This document shows, piece after piece, positions 44,168 through 54,090 of a stretch of DNA of 64,000 nucleotides. Made by a program: the position numbers and the translations under genes. Under the pieces are notes generated by a model. It was given only the letters and a program-made list of their open reading frames with translations. It was not told the origin of the DNA and did no database searches. The DNA comes from Christiangramia sabulilitoris. GTDB lineage: Bacteria > Bacteroidota > Bacteroidia > Flavobacteriales > Flavobacteriaceae. The stretch lies in NCBI RefSeq assembly GCF_007050985.1, contig NZ_VHSF01000001.1, positions 930,001 through 994,000 of the forward strand, given 5' to 3'. Position 1 is the stretch's first letter. The number at the start of each line of letters is the position of its first letter.

Positions 44168-45853
44168 TTAATATCCGGGATTTTGTTCCAATATACCTCC
44201 CGAGAGATCTATTGCTGTTGTAGGAATTGGCATGATAACCATATGTTGCTGGAAAGGCGAAGTTTTAGGTCCGAAATTCGGTATGGTCGATGTTTCGTTC
44301 GCTATATATTCGTCTATTACGTTCTTCATGTAACCTGCTCCCCAACGGGCAAGATCAAAATACCGGTGTCCTTCCATGGCCAGTTCCAGTCTTCTTTCAA
44401 ATCTAACTGCCTTGATAGCAAAGTCCTGGTCTGGAAAAGAAGTGTAAAGGTCTATATTATAATTAGCTGCGGGCGAACCATCTTCAGCCTGTACTACAGA
44501 CATGTTTTTAGCTCTTTCTCTAACCCTGTTCACATAATCCAGAGCAGTATCAAGATCTCCCAGTTCTGCCGCTGCTTCTGCTGCCATTAACAATACTCCG
44601 GCGAATCTCATTACATTATAATTCACACCAGAGTGCTGTTGACCCCAGGCTCCTGTACCTTTATTTTCATCTTCACCAGCCTGATATACGTTTTTCTTAG
44701 GTAGATAAGGACCAGAAATATCAGCAAAACTGTTTCGAATCCATTCTTTACCAGGGTGTAAACCAAAACCATTATATTCAATACCTCTTCTACCTACGGT
44801 ATAATCCAGACGGGGATCCAGAGGTCCGGTTTCCGGCGTGAAAGGTTGATCGCTTTCAATACCATAATCATTGGCAATATCTGAATCGGCATAGGTGTCC
44901 AGTAATGGTAAACCATCATCCCCGGTTTTATAAGCATTTACCAGATCCTGGGTAGGCACATAAAACCCACAACAGAATCCTAAAGCGTTAGGGAAGTTAA
45001 GTGTTCCTCCAACATTCCCATTGAAGGACTGACCACCATCTGCGGCGAACTGAACAGCGAATACTGTTTCAGGACCATTCTCTCCTGCCGCCGTAAAATT
45101 AGCTACAAATTCTTCATTTAAAGCGTAAGGTCCATTTTGGATAACATCCTGAAGGATGTTGAAAGCTTCCTGCCACTTTTCCTGGAATAAGTAAGCTTTA
45201 CCTAAAAAGGCTTTTGCAGTCCAGGAAGTTGGTCTGCCTGCCTCGGCTTGAACATCTGGCAAATTATCTATTGCAAACTGCAGATCAGATTCTACTTCTC
45301 CCCAGATTGGTCCGGGGTTTGGCTGATTAAAATTGCTGTTCGCATAATTCTCTACAGAAATAAATGCCGGATTACCGTAGATCTTTTGCAGCTCGAAATT
45401 AAAATATGATCTCAAGAACCGGGCTTCGGCTTCTTTAGCCGAAATGTCCTCGCCCTCTATACCGTTAATAACGTTAAGCACAGCATTCGCCCTGTTTGCC
45501 CCGGCATATAATGCTTCCCATCTTGCTAATAAATATGGGTTAGCAGGAGTAAATGCATAGGTTTCAAGCAAAAACAGGTCAAGCTGATCTCCATCTGTAC
45601 TTCCTTTGTGAGCATCATCACTCATTACATCCAGCCACCAGTTATCTGGTCCAACCGCAAATTGGTTTCCTCCATTATTATTTACAACTCCCGTAAGAGC
45701 CGAGTAAGTTCCGGTAAGTAAAAGGTCTACTCCCTGCGGGTTTTGTAAAGCCTCATCACTTAAGGCTCCCACAGCGGGCGTTTCGGTAAAATCCTCACTA
45801 CATGCTATAAAAGCCAGAATAGGCAGGAAATAATAAAATATCTTCTTTTTCAT
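44168..45853 (-). CDS. SusD/RagB-family outer-membrane nutrient-binding lipoprotein
   Basis: A 561-residue lipoprotein (LPILAFIACSEDF, Cys at 18). It has the SusD pattern: a TPR-like helical N-terminal half (NAVLNVINGIEGEDISAKEAEARFLRSYFNFELQKIYGN), GRPTSWTAKAFLGKAYLFQEKW, and the C-terminal VRFERRLELAMEGHRYFDLARWG that marks the family. It forms the lid on the SusC channel encoded 4 bp upstream. The ligand is probably an oligosaccharide of the adjacent dehydrogenase locus. No extracellular hydrolase is encoded between it and SusC. Confidence 0.96.
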   Translation of the reverse strand: MKKKIFYYFLPILAFIACSEDFTETPAVGALSDEALQNPQGVDLLLTGTYSALTGVVNNNGGNQFAVGPDNWWLDVMSDDAHKGSTDGDQLDLFLLETYAFTPANPYLLARWEALYAGANRANAVLNVINGIEGEDISAKEAEARFLRSYFNFELQKIYGNPAFISVENYANSNFNQPNPGPIWGEVESDLQFAIDNLPDVQAEAGRPTSWTAKAFLGKAYLFQEKWQEAFNILQDVIQNGPYALNEEFVANFTAAGENGPETVFAVQFAADGGQSFNGNVGGTLNFPNALGFCCGFYVPTQDLVNAYKTGDDGLPLLDTYADSDIANDYGIESDQPFTPETGPLDPRLDYTVGRRGIEYNGFGLHPGKEWIRNSFADISGPYLPKKNVYQAGEDENKGTGAWGQQHSGVNYNVMRFAGVLLMAAEAAAELGDLDTALDYVNRVRERAKNMSVVQAEDGSPAANYNIDLYTSFPDQDFAIKAVRFERRLELAMEGHRYFDLARWGAGYMKNVIDEYIANETSTIPNFGPKTSPFQQHMVIMPIPTTAIDLSGGILEQNPGY

Positions 45854-45857
45854 GTTA

Positions 45858-48800
45858 CTAGAGTTTTATATTAACACCAAATGTATAAATCTGAGACACC
45901 GGGTATACTGGCGCATAACCGCCGCCGATTCCACCACCTGCATCCACACCCAAAGTAAGGCTATCAAAAGACGGCACTTCAGGATCCAGGCCTTCATAGC
46001 CGGTAATAGTGAACAAGTTAGTTCCCTGAACGTAAACACGCAAGCTCTGGAATCTTAATTTTTCAACGATATTGTCAGCAAAATTATATCCTATTTGCAG
46101 GTTGCTCAGTCTTAAAAAAGAACCATCTTCAACAAAGAATGAATTAGGATTCGTTTCATTATTTCTAATAGTTTGACTAAGCGCCGGTAAAGCGGCATTA
46201 GGATTATCAGGAGTCCAGGAATCTAAAACACGATCACTTCTGTTTGAATTAAAGAACAGAGGAAAATCTGTAAAAATTCTCTGATAATTATAAATGTCAT
46301 TACCCTGAGAGCCTGAGAAGAAAGCCGACATGTCGAATCCTTTATAAGCAGCGGTAAGGTTTAAACCATATGTGAAATCGGGATGGGGAGAACCAATATC
46401 TGTTCTATCTTCATCATCGATGATTCCGTTGCCGTCTATATCGGCATATTGAAAGCGGCCTACTCCGTCTGCCGGTGAAGCAAATCCCTGGTCTGCTGCT
46501 GCAGCCACTTCAGCTTCTGATCCAAAAATACCTATCACTTTTCTTCCGTAGAAATAGGATAATGGTTTACCTTCTTCGGTTCTGGTTAGGGCGCCCCCTC
46601 TAAAACCGGTATTACCGGTCTGGAAATCACTAATAAGATCTGTCACCTCATTTTTGTAATGTGACAAATTAAGGTTGGCACTCCAGGTGAATTCCTCTGC
46701 AGGATCACTGTAATAACCAAGACTGAAATCCACCCCGGTATTCTGAATGGACCCAAGGTTTACATATGGTGCAGAGGCGTCTATCGCGGTAGTACTAATA
46801 GAACTAAAATCCTGAGTAATCAGATCTTTGGTCGTGATCTCATATAGTTCCACACGAGCTTCCAAACGACTGTCCAGCATATCTGCATCTATCCCGATGT
46901 TTTTGGTAACACTGGTTTCCCAACGTAAGTTTGGATTTCCTACCTGGCTTAAAATAGCCCCGGAAGTTATCCCTCCATTACCATTGAAAGGATAATCTGC
47001 CACCTGATTGTTTAAACTGGAAATATTGATGGTTGGATTACCTACCGGCAAAGTCTGATTTCCTACTTCACCCCAGGATCCCTTTATTTTTAGTCTGTTT
47101 ACAAATGCTGATACCGGATAAAAATCCTCTTCACTAACAACCCATCCTACACTAAATGATGGAAATAAATCACTTTTATTATCACCAAGGAATCTTGAAG
47201 ACTCATCCCTCCTAAGAGTACCAGAGAAAAAGTATTTACCGGCAAAATTATAATTCACATTCCCGAATACTGAATAAAGCGTATTGGTCTGATCAAACGC
47301 ATAGTCAATAATCGGATCTCCCGAACCGTTATTCAACAGGTAAAAATCCGGATCTTCAAATAAATAATCATTACGGGAAATACCCTTACCTTTTTGTCTG
47401 TTAGACAGGGATTCTATACCTGCTACAGCATCTACGCTATGGTTTCCAAAGTTACCACCATAATTAACCGTATTGGTCCAGATCCACTGGTAGTTATTAG
47501 AATCCTGTTCTGTTAGCGTATTTGTCGAACGAGGTTCAGAATGCTCAGGGTTTACAGGAAGGAAGAATCTTCCATCATATGTTTGCACATCTGCAGCAAT
47601 CGATGTCTTTACATTTAAACCTTCTATAATTTCCAGGGTAGCATAAAGATCTCCAAACAATCTTAGTTGCTTATTATAATTGTCTGATGCTCTGATCAAA
47701 TTCGCTACCGGGTTAGTTGGGTTACTTAATCCGGCTGCGGCATTATATGTTCCGGCAAAGTCTCCATTGTCATCTCTAACCGGCAATATTGGCACATTCC
47801 TCAGGGCTTCATTTACCTGATTTCCTGAACGGGTATTACTAAAAGAAGCATTCAGGTGATTACCAACTCTCAAACGATCACCAATTTTAAATTCTGAATT
47901 TAAACGGGTAACCGCTCTTTCGAAACCTGTTTCCAGTTGGATACCTTCTCTTTTAAGGTAATTCACCGATAAAAGAAATTTACCGTATTCATTTCCGTTT
48001 TGTAAACTAACAGAACCATTATAGGTTGGGGCAGTTTGAAAGATCTCATCCAACCAGTCTGTACCTCCCCGAGGCACGGTTACATCTACCGGCACACCAT
48101 TTAACATTGTGGGCACTACAGGATCGGGACCACTCCCATATTGAGGGTGAGTAACTTCTGCACCGTCATTTCTTAAAGACTGGAAGATCATTTCTCCATG
48201 CTGCTGAGGATTAAGTAGCGTTGGCAAATTGGTTGCCCTGGAGAATCCTACATAAGAATCTACAGATATTGCTGGGCCGGCCATACCATAACGACCTCCT
48301 TTAGTGGTGATAATTACAACCCCATTCGATGCTCTTGCACCATAGATCGCCGCAGCACCATCTTTAAGCACGTTCATCTGTGCAATATCACTGGAGTTCA
48401 AACTATTGAGGATCGAAGGATCATCTGTTTGCACACCATCTATAATATAAAGCGGATTGTTATTATTACTGGTACCAAAACCACGAACTCTAACTACCGG
48501 AGACCCACCAGGGGAACCGTCATTCTGAACGGTTACACCGGTAACCCGGCCCTGAAGTGCTTCAGCAGCATTTACGATCGGAGCCTTAGTAGCTTCCTCA
48601 ACGTTCACAGAGGATACAGAGCCGGTCACATCGGCACGTGTTTGTTGGGTATATCCAAGAACCACGATTTCATCCAGTTGACTTGTATCTTCTTCTAAAC
48701 TTACGTCCAGTAAATCCTGGTCACCTAATTCGATTTCCTGGGTTACATAGCCCACATAACTGAATACGATAATGTCGCCAGTAGCGGCATCCAAACTATA

Positions 48801-49061
48801 CCTTCCATCAAAGTCGGTTTGCGTTCCCACACTCGTACCTTTAATAAAAACATTCACACCTGGCAGAGGCATCCCTGTTTGATCTGATACCACCCCTGCT
48901 ATTGTTCTTTGGCTTTCTTCAGCTGCCGGGTTAGCCGCAAATAGGGATTGGCTGTTACCCACAATAAACAAAAGCAAGATCATGCTTAATTTTAAAAACA
49001 TACTCTTGCCCTGTCCTGGAGAGAATTCCCCACCAGTAGTAGTAGTCTTTTTTCTATTCAT
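45858..49061 (-). CDS. SusC/RagA-family TonB-linked outer-membrane transporter
   Basis: A 1067-residue protein. A long signal (hydrophobic core about residues 22-43) precedes a carboxypeptidase-D-like repeat (GVVSDQTGMPLPGVNVFIKG) with FDGRYSLDA, a TonB-box region (QLDEIVVLGYTQQTRAD), a plug domain (VTGVTVQNDGSPGGSPVVRV) and a beta-barrel ending LRFQSLRVYVQGTNLFTITGY. This is the energy-dependent pore partner of SusD. It heads the operon. No anti-sigma or hybrid two-component regulator gene is seen in the window, so regulation comes from elsewhere. Confidence 0.96.
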   Translation of the reverse strand: MNRKKTTTTGGEFSPGQGKSMFLKLSMILLLFIVGNSQSLFAANPAAEESQRTIAGVVSDQTGMPLPGVNVFIKGTSVGTQTDFDGRYSLDAATGDIIVFSYVGYVTQEIELGDQDLLDVSLEEDTSQLDEIVVLGYTQQTRADVTGSVSSVNVEEATKAPIVNAAEALQGRVTGVTVQNDGSPGGSPVVRVRGFGTSNNNNPLYIIDGVQTDDPSILNSLNSSDIAQMNVLKDGAAAIYGARASNGVVIITTKGGRYGMAGPAISVDSYVGFSRATNLPTLLNPQQHGEMIFQSLRNDGAEVTHPQYGSGPDPVVPTMLNGVPVDVTVPRGGTDWLDEIFQTAPTYNGSVSLQNGNEYGKFLLSVNYLKREGIQLETGFERAVTRLNSEFKIGDRLRVGNHLNASFSNTRSGNQVNEALRNVPILPVRDDNGDFAGTYNAAAGLSNPTNPVANLIRASDNYNKQLRLFGDLYATLEIIEGLNVKTSIAADVQTYDGRFFLPVNPEHSEPRSTNTLTEQDSNNYQWIWTNTVNYGGNFGNHSVDAVAGIESLSNRQKGKGISRNDYLFEDPDFYLLNNGSGDPIIDYAFDQTNTLYSVFGNVNYNFAGKYFFSGTLRRDESSRFLGDNKSDLFPSFSVGWVVSEEDFYPVSAFVNRLKIKGSWGEVGNQTLPVGNPTINISSLNNQVADYPFNGNGGITSGAILSQVGNPNLRWETSVTKNIGIDADMLDSRLEARVELYEITTKDLITQDFSSISTTAIDASAPYVNLGSIQNTGVDFSLGYYSDPAEEFTWSANLNLSHYKNEVTDLISDFQTGNTGFRGGALTRTEEGKPLSYFYGRKVIGIFGSEAEVAAAADQGFASPADGVGRFQYADIDGNGIIDDEDRTDIGSPHPDFTYGLNLTAAYKGFDMSAFFSGSQGNDIYNYQRIFTDFPLFFNSNRSDRVLDSWTPDNPNAALPALSQTIRNNETNPNSFFVEDGSFLRLSNLQIGYNFADNIVEKLRFQSLRVYVQGTNLFTITGYEGLDPEVPSFDSLTLGVDAGGGIGGGYAPVYPVSQIYTFGVNIKL

Positions 49062-49534
49062 AATTGGTTAATTTAGTTTGAAGTTGAATATACATATAAA
49101 TCTTAAAAAAAGCATAATTCATTGCTTTTTATCTAATTAAATCCTTAAAAACCACGGATTCAAAAAAATCAATGCCTTATTTTCTTAAAAGGATATTTCC
49201 AATTCTAAATTTAAAAAGATTTAAAAGGAGACAAGTGAATTCATAATCGGGAAAGTTATAGAAACTGCTCCATCAAATGACCCAACTACCTTATTAGCAA
49301 CTTTTTAACATTTCAGCCTCAAATAAACAATTTTTTTCACATAAATTCATATCCATTATTAATTTTTTTATAATTTCAAAAACCGGATTCCCAAAAAAGT
49401 TTAAAAAATGATAAAATTTTCCCCTCCTGTTTAAAAAAATAAGCAGGAGATCGCCCTAATAGTAGAGCACATCTATACCGGACCTTTACGGGAATTCCAA
49501 ACTTCTTTAATCCTTTTTACAAGCAGCACTGCAT
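49062..49534. other. Divergent intergenic region, 473 bp
   Basis: A very AT-rich space between the susC-like gene (-) and the NagB fusion gene (+). It must hold the promoters of both, but I could not assign an exact TAnnTTTG box. A few short A/T tracts and one TTTAAAAAGATTTAAA-type near-repeat (about 49207-49222) are visible; no protein-coding frame is convincing. Confidence 0.45.
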
Positions 49535-51454
49535 ATGGCAAGATTAAATCTACTCGAGGAAACAAGATTTGAAAAACTCCCCGTTACGGTCTACAAAAAT
49601 GAATCTGAAGCTTCCAGGGAGGTCGCACTTCAAATTGCGAATATCATCAGAGAGAAGCAATCTGAAAATAAAATGGCTGTTCTTGGGCTGGCCACAGGCG
49701 CCACTCCGGTCGAGGTTTACGCCAATTTAGTGAGAATGCACAGGGAAGAAGGATTAAGTTTTCAAAACGTTATCACTTTTAACCTTGATGAATATTATCC
49801 TATGCAGCCCGATGCCCGGCAAAGTTATGTTTACTTCATGGATGAGAATTTGTTCAACCACATAGATATAAAAAGAGAGAATATTCATATCCCGGACGGG
49901 ACTTTAAAGAAAGAAGAAATCCCGGATTTTTGTCTTGATTATGAAAACAAAATAAGCACGGTTGGCGGTCTGGATCTTCAAATCCTGGGAATAGGTAGAA
50001 CAGGACATATAGGCTTTAATGAACCGGGCTCAGCTCCAAATTCCGGAACCCGCCTGGTAACCCTGGATGATCTTACGAGAAGAGACGCGGCCAGAGATTT
50101 TGGCGGCAAGGAGAATGTACCGGTCAAAGCTATTACCATGGGTGTAGGTACCATTTTCAAGGCCAGAAAAATCATTTTAATGGCCTGGAGCAAGAAAAAA
50201 GCCCCCATCATTAAAAAAACGGTCGAAGGTGAAATTTCTGGAAAAGTTCCGGCTACTTATCTCCAACTTTCAGAAAATGTAAATTTTGTTCTGGATAAAG
50301 ATGCAGCTTCAGAACTCACCAGATTTGATACGCCCTGGCTGGTTAAAGACTGTAACTGGACAGAAAAACTTATTAAAAAAGCGGTCATCTGGTTATCCAA
50401 AGAGATTTCAAAACCTATACTTAAACTTACCGATGAAGATTATAATAACCACGGCATGGCCCAGCTGGTGGTGGAAAAAGGATCTGCCTACGATATAAAC
50501 ATTAATGTATTCAACAAACTTCAGCATAGCATTACGGGATGGCCCGGCGGAAAACCGAATGCCGATGACTCCCAGAGACCTGAACGGGCGGAGCCGGCCC
50601 ACAAGCGCGCACTCATTTTTTCGCCACATCCAGATGATGATGTCATCTCGATGGGAGGAACATTTATTCGCCTGGTAGACCAGGGACACGAGGTACATGT
50701 AGCCTACCAAACATCAGGCAATACCGCCGTCTGGGACAATGACGTACTCAGGTATGTGGAGTTTGCCATAGATTTTAATAAAAGTATAGGACAGGATACC
50801 TCAAAACTAGAGGAAACCTATGCTGAAATGAGAGAGTTCTTTTCTGATAAAAAACCTAATGATATAGATCTGGAAGAAATAAGAAATGTAAAAGCATTTA
50901 TACGAAAGTCTGAAGCTTATGCGGGAGCACGTTATGCAGGATTAAAAGACAAAAACATACACTTCATGGCACTCCCCTTTTATGAAACGGGAAAAACTGT
51001 AAAAAAACCTATTACAGACCAGGATGTACAACTAACAGTAGATCTACTTCAAAAAATCAAACCTCACCAGGTATTTACTGCGGGAGATTTTGATGATCCT
51101 CATGGCACACATATAGTCTGTTTCAGGATCATCCTGGAAGCATTAAAACAAGTAAGAAAAACTGAAGACTGGGCTCAGGATTGCTGGCTCTGGATGTACC
51201 GGGGAGCATGGAACGAATTTGCAACCCATGAAATAGAAATGGCCGTACCTCTTTCTCCAAATGAGGTGCAGAGAAAGCGAAATGCTATTTTCCAGCATCA
51301 GTCTCAAAAAGACAGGCCGGTATTTCCCGGAGATGACGAAAGAGAATTCTGGAAAAGAGCTGAAGAGCGAAATCGTGAGACTGCCATTAACTATCATAAC
51401 CTGGGACTGGCAAACTATGAAGCTATGGAGGCCTTTGTTCGATGGAAGTTTTAA
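49535..51454 (+). CDS. nagB: Glucosamine-6-phosphate deaminase fused to a PIG-L deacetylase-like domain
   Basis: A 639-residue fusion. Residues 1-270 are NagB-like: GLATGATPVEVY (51-62), FNLDEYY (82-88, catalytic Asp85) and GRTGHIGFNEPGS (154-166, His158). From about 355 it becomes a PIG-L/LmbE-type metal deacetylase: SPHPDDDV (363-370), then DPHGTH (521-526) for the remaining His ligands. NagB converts glucosamine-6-phosphate to fructose-6-phosphate and ammonia. The PIG-L half could supply the preceding deacetylation, but whether it acts on GlcNAc-6-phosphate is unknown. The same fusion order is found in Bacteroidota. Cytoplasmic; no signal. Confidence 0.92.
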   Translation: MARLNLLEETRFEKLPVTVYKNESEASREVALQIANIIREKQSENKMAVLGLATGATPVEVYANLVRMHREEGLSFQNVITFNLDEYYPMQPDARQSYVYFMDENLFNHIDIKRENIHIPDGTLKKEEIPDFCLDYENKISTVGGLDLQILGIGRTGHIGFNEPGSAPNSGTRLVTLDDLTRRDAARDFGGKENVPVKAITMGVGTIFKARKIILMAWSKKKAPIIKKTVEGEISGKVPATYLQLSENVNFVLDKDAASELTRFDTPWLVKDCNWTEKLIKKAVIWLSKEISKPILKLTDEDYNNHGMAQLVVEKGSAYDININVFNKLQHSITGWPGGKPNADDSQRPERAEPAHKRALIFSPHPDDDVISMGGTFIRLVDQGHEVHVAYQTSGNTAVWDNDVLRYVEFAIDFNKSIGQDTSKLEETYAEMREFFSDKKPNDIDLEEIRNVKAFIRKSEAYAGARYAGLKDKNIHFMALPFYETGKTVKKPITDQDVQLTVDLLQKIKPHQVFTAGDFDDPHGTHIVCFRIILEALKQVRKTEDWAQDCWLWMYRGAWNEFATHEIEMAVPLSPNEVQRKRNAIFQHQSQKDRPVFPGDDEREFWKRAEERNRETAINYHNLGLANYEAMEAFVRWKF

Positions 51455-51487
51455 CTCTATTTAATCCTATCTCAATTTAAAAGGCAT

Positions 51488-53101
51488 TTATTCCGGTGGC
51501 GTGAAACCATGGAAAACCCCGTTAAATCCAGGAGCAGTTTTATGATCCTTCCATTTCACCTCCGGACTTTGAAAGAAATATATCCCCATATTTGAAAGCC
51601 TAGCTCCATGGCCCGCTAAACGATCAGTAAAACTGCGAAAATTCCTTTTTCCCTGGGGTGTCCAGCCAATTTCTGCAACTGCAACTGCTCTTGGCCAGAA
51701 CCTGTTATCCATGGAAGCGTCATCCAGTACATATTCTGTCCAAACCGGAGCCTCCACCCCAATCACATTAGGATTACTGGCAGAAAAGTCATAAACCTCC
51801 TGAAGGTTTATGCCATCTTCTTTACACCAGGTAGCGGTATTGGGCTGCTTAGAAGTATTTCCATGGTCCAGATAGAAATGGCTGCAAATGGATTCTATCA
51901 CTTTTAATCCCTCTACCACGCTGTCTGTTCGGCCTGTCCATTGCTGGCTAATCATATTTTCACTTACTTCAGCCTTGGTTACTTCTTCCCAGCCAATGGG
52001 TATTTTATTATAAGAATTGATAATAGAGTCGGCTTTTACCACAAATTCCTCATAAAGCGGATCCTCGATCTCATCACCTCCCATATGAATATATGGTCCC
52101 TGCGTAATTTCTGCCAGTTCACTAATTACCGCTGAAACAAACTCATAAGTTTCAGGTTTGTCAAGGCAAAATCTACTCCATCCAACATCATAACCATCAT
52201 AAATATTGGGTGGTAACGCCTTCTTAGGTTCTATATTCGAAAATTCAGGACAATTCAATTCAGGGTAGGCCAGCAATGCAGAATAAATATGACCCGGCAT
52301 ATCAATCTCCGGAATTATGATAATATTCCGTTTAGCAGCATAATCCTGCAACTCTTTATATTCCTCCTGGGTAAGAAATCCTGAACGACCACCTTTAACT
52401 GAACTTTTAGAAGCTACCTCGGTTAATCTGGGTTTACTTTTTATTTCTATCCGCCATCCCTGATCATCGGTAAGGTGAAGATGAAGACGATTCATTTTAT
52501 ACAAAGCCATCCGGTCTACATGCGCCTTAAGATATTCCAGACCAAAAAAACTTCTGGAGACATCTACCATAGTTCCCCGCCAGCTAAATTCAGGACTGTC
52601 TTCAATATATGCTTGCTTCAAATTAATTTTTGAATTGGAAGAAATAGTTTTTTCGACCTCTGCAGGGAAAAATTGCCTTAGCGTCTGTATAGCATAGAAC
52701 AACCCAACATTTGTCCCTGCCTTCAGGTTTACTCCATTGTCGCGGATATCGAGAACATATCCTTCCTCCCCTAATTTTCCAGTCAAGTTTTCATCAATTT
52801 CAATTTGCCAGTTTCCACAATTTTGCTGACTACCCTGCACCATGGTTGGTTTCAAACCGGCACTAACCAAAAGTCTCTCCAGCCACGCCGCAGATTCTTT
52901 AGATTTGTCGTCATAACATATAATATTATTTGCGGGAACTGAATAAAAACCTGTTTTCCAGGATACATTCACAGGTAAAGGGATAATTTCAGGAGTTGAA
53001 GAAACCTGGCTCTCAACAGCGGTATCCTTTATACCGGTGCAGGATACACATAAAAGAAAAGCAGCTAATAATGATGATATTTTAAACAATTTCAGATCCA
53101 T
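51488..53101 (-). CDS. GH20 beta-N-acetylhexosaminidase, lipoprotein
   Basis: A 537-residue surface or periplasmic lipoprotein (AFLLCVSCTG, Cys21). It has an N-terminal GH20b-like domain (about 35-160), then the catalytic barrel with MVDVSRSFFGLEYLKAHVD, NRLHLHLTDDQGW, IIPEIDMPGHIYS and the Asp-Glu pair D343-E344 in HMGGDEIED, the polarising residue and acid/base of substrate-assisted cleavage. It releases terminal GlcNAc or GalNAc. It converges on the NagB fusion, and its product would feed that enzyme. I start at 53101 (MDLKLFKISSLL) because the extra 11 residues of the earlier ATG do not fit a signal peptide. Confidence 0.92.
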   Translation of the reverse strand: MDLKLFKISSLLAAFLLCVSCTGIKDTAVESQVSSTPEIIPLPVNVSWKTGFYSVPANNIICYDDKSKESAAWLERLLVSAGLKPTMVQGSQQNCGNWQIEIDENLTGKLGEEGYVLDIRDNGVNLKAGTNVGLFYAIQTLRQFFPAEVEKTISSNSKINLKQAYIEDSPEFSWRGTMVDVSRSFFGLEYLKAHVDRMALYKMNRLHLHLTDDQGWRIEIKSKPRLTEVASKSSVKGGRSGFLTQEEYKELQDYAAKRNIIIIPEIDMPGHIYSALLAYPELNCPEFSNIEPKKALPPNIYDGYDVGWSRFCLDKPETYEFVSAVISELAEITQGPYIHMGGDEIEDPLYEEFVVKADSIINSYNKIPIGWEEVTKAEVSENMISQQWTGRTDSVVEGLKVIESICSHFYLDHGNTSKQPNTATWCKEDGINLQEVYDFSASNPNVIGVEAPVWTEYVLDDASMDNRFWPRAVAVAEIGWTPQGKRNFRSFTDRLAGHGARLSNMGIYFFQSPEVKWKDHKTAPGFNGVFHGFTPPE

Positions 53102-53153
53102 ATAAGTATATTTTAATAATTCAAATTTCTTCAATTATAGCTTAGAATTAGTC

Positions 53154-53918
53154 TTACTTTTCATAAAGCTTATTAAGGTCTGCTTCTGAAACCTCAAGGA
53201 ATAATCCGGCTAATTTATCGCAAACAGCATCGAAATATCGTTCTCCTTTTTCCCTCGTGGCTTTATAAGGATTGCCAATCCCGGTGTCATCGGTAACCAA
53301 AGACCATCTTCTTTCTGTCCAGGCCCAGCCTTCTCTAATCCCCTTAATACGGGATTTTTTCTCCTTACCTTCTCCTGCCGTATGCAGCGGTTGCACCAGA
53401 TCTGACTTTAGGTAAAGCATTAAACTGGTTTCCATTTCGTCTGCATGATCCCCCATTTCCTCAAAGTAGCTATCTTTTTCTACAGTTTGGAAAAAATTGG
53501 TGGTTACTAATAGCATGTCCGGATATTTGAGGCCAAGCTCCCTGAGCATAGGTTTAAAGTTATTCCCTCCATGACCATTTAGAACGATCAGTTTAGCGAT
53601 CCCCTGTCTGTTTAACACCTCCAGAATATCAGATAAAATGGCCATTTGCGTACTGGGGTAAAGATTTATGTCCAGTTTTATATCTGCCTGCCCCGTATTT
53701 ACACCAAAGGGAATATTGGGCAGCAACACTAATTCAGCGCCGGCCCTCACCGCCCTGTTTCCTGCTTCTCTTGCAATTGCTTCAATCTGAAAATTATCTG
53801 TACCATACGGCAGGTGAAAATTATGAGCTTCGGTCGCTCCCCAGGTAAGTACGGCCACTTGGAACTTTTTATCCCTTATCTCTTTAAAGTTACTTTCAGC
53901 AAGTATAAATGGATTCAT
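53154..53918 (-). CDS. Creatininase-family amidohydrolase
   Basis: A 254-residue cytosolic metal hydrolase. Family motifs are TWGATEAHNFHLPYGTD (the usual GSxEQHGxHLPLGTD, with the Gly after the first His replaced by Asn), LNGHGGN (metal-binding loop) and GDHADEMETSLML (His and Glu ligands). These proteins cleave cyclic or linear amides such as creatinine or formamide-type compounds; the substrate here cannot be named. The gene lies 52 bp upstream of the GH20 gene in the same direction, so it may act on an amino-sugar derivative, but that is inference. Confidence 0.86.
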   Translation of the reverse strand: MNPFILAESNFKEIRDKKFQVAVLTWGATEAHNFHLPYGTDNFQIEAIAREAGNRAVRAGAELVLLPNIPFGVNTGQADIKLDINLYPSTQMAILSDILEVLNRQGIAKLIVLNGHGGNNFKPMLRELGLKYPDMLLVTTNFFQTVEKDSYFEEMGDHADEMETSLMLYLKSDLVQPLHTAGEGKEKKSRIKGIREGWAWTERRWSLVTDDTGIGNPYKATREKGERYFDAVCDKLAGLFLEVSEADLNKLYEK

Positions 53919-54090
53919 ATAGAAACTGTTTCCTGTCTGTTATTTGTTCGTTCAAAAAATCCAGAAAGCCGGGATACAATAAACGACAACCCATACCTCA
54001 ATTCTTTAAATTTTAAAGCTTTAAGATAGTTTAAATAGGAATATTAGTCTAAAAATTTTTAGAAAGGAAACCTTTTCAGCGACTTAAAAT

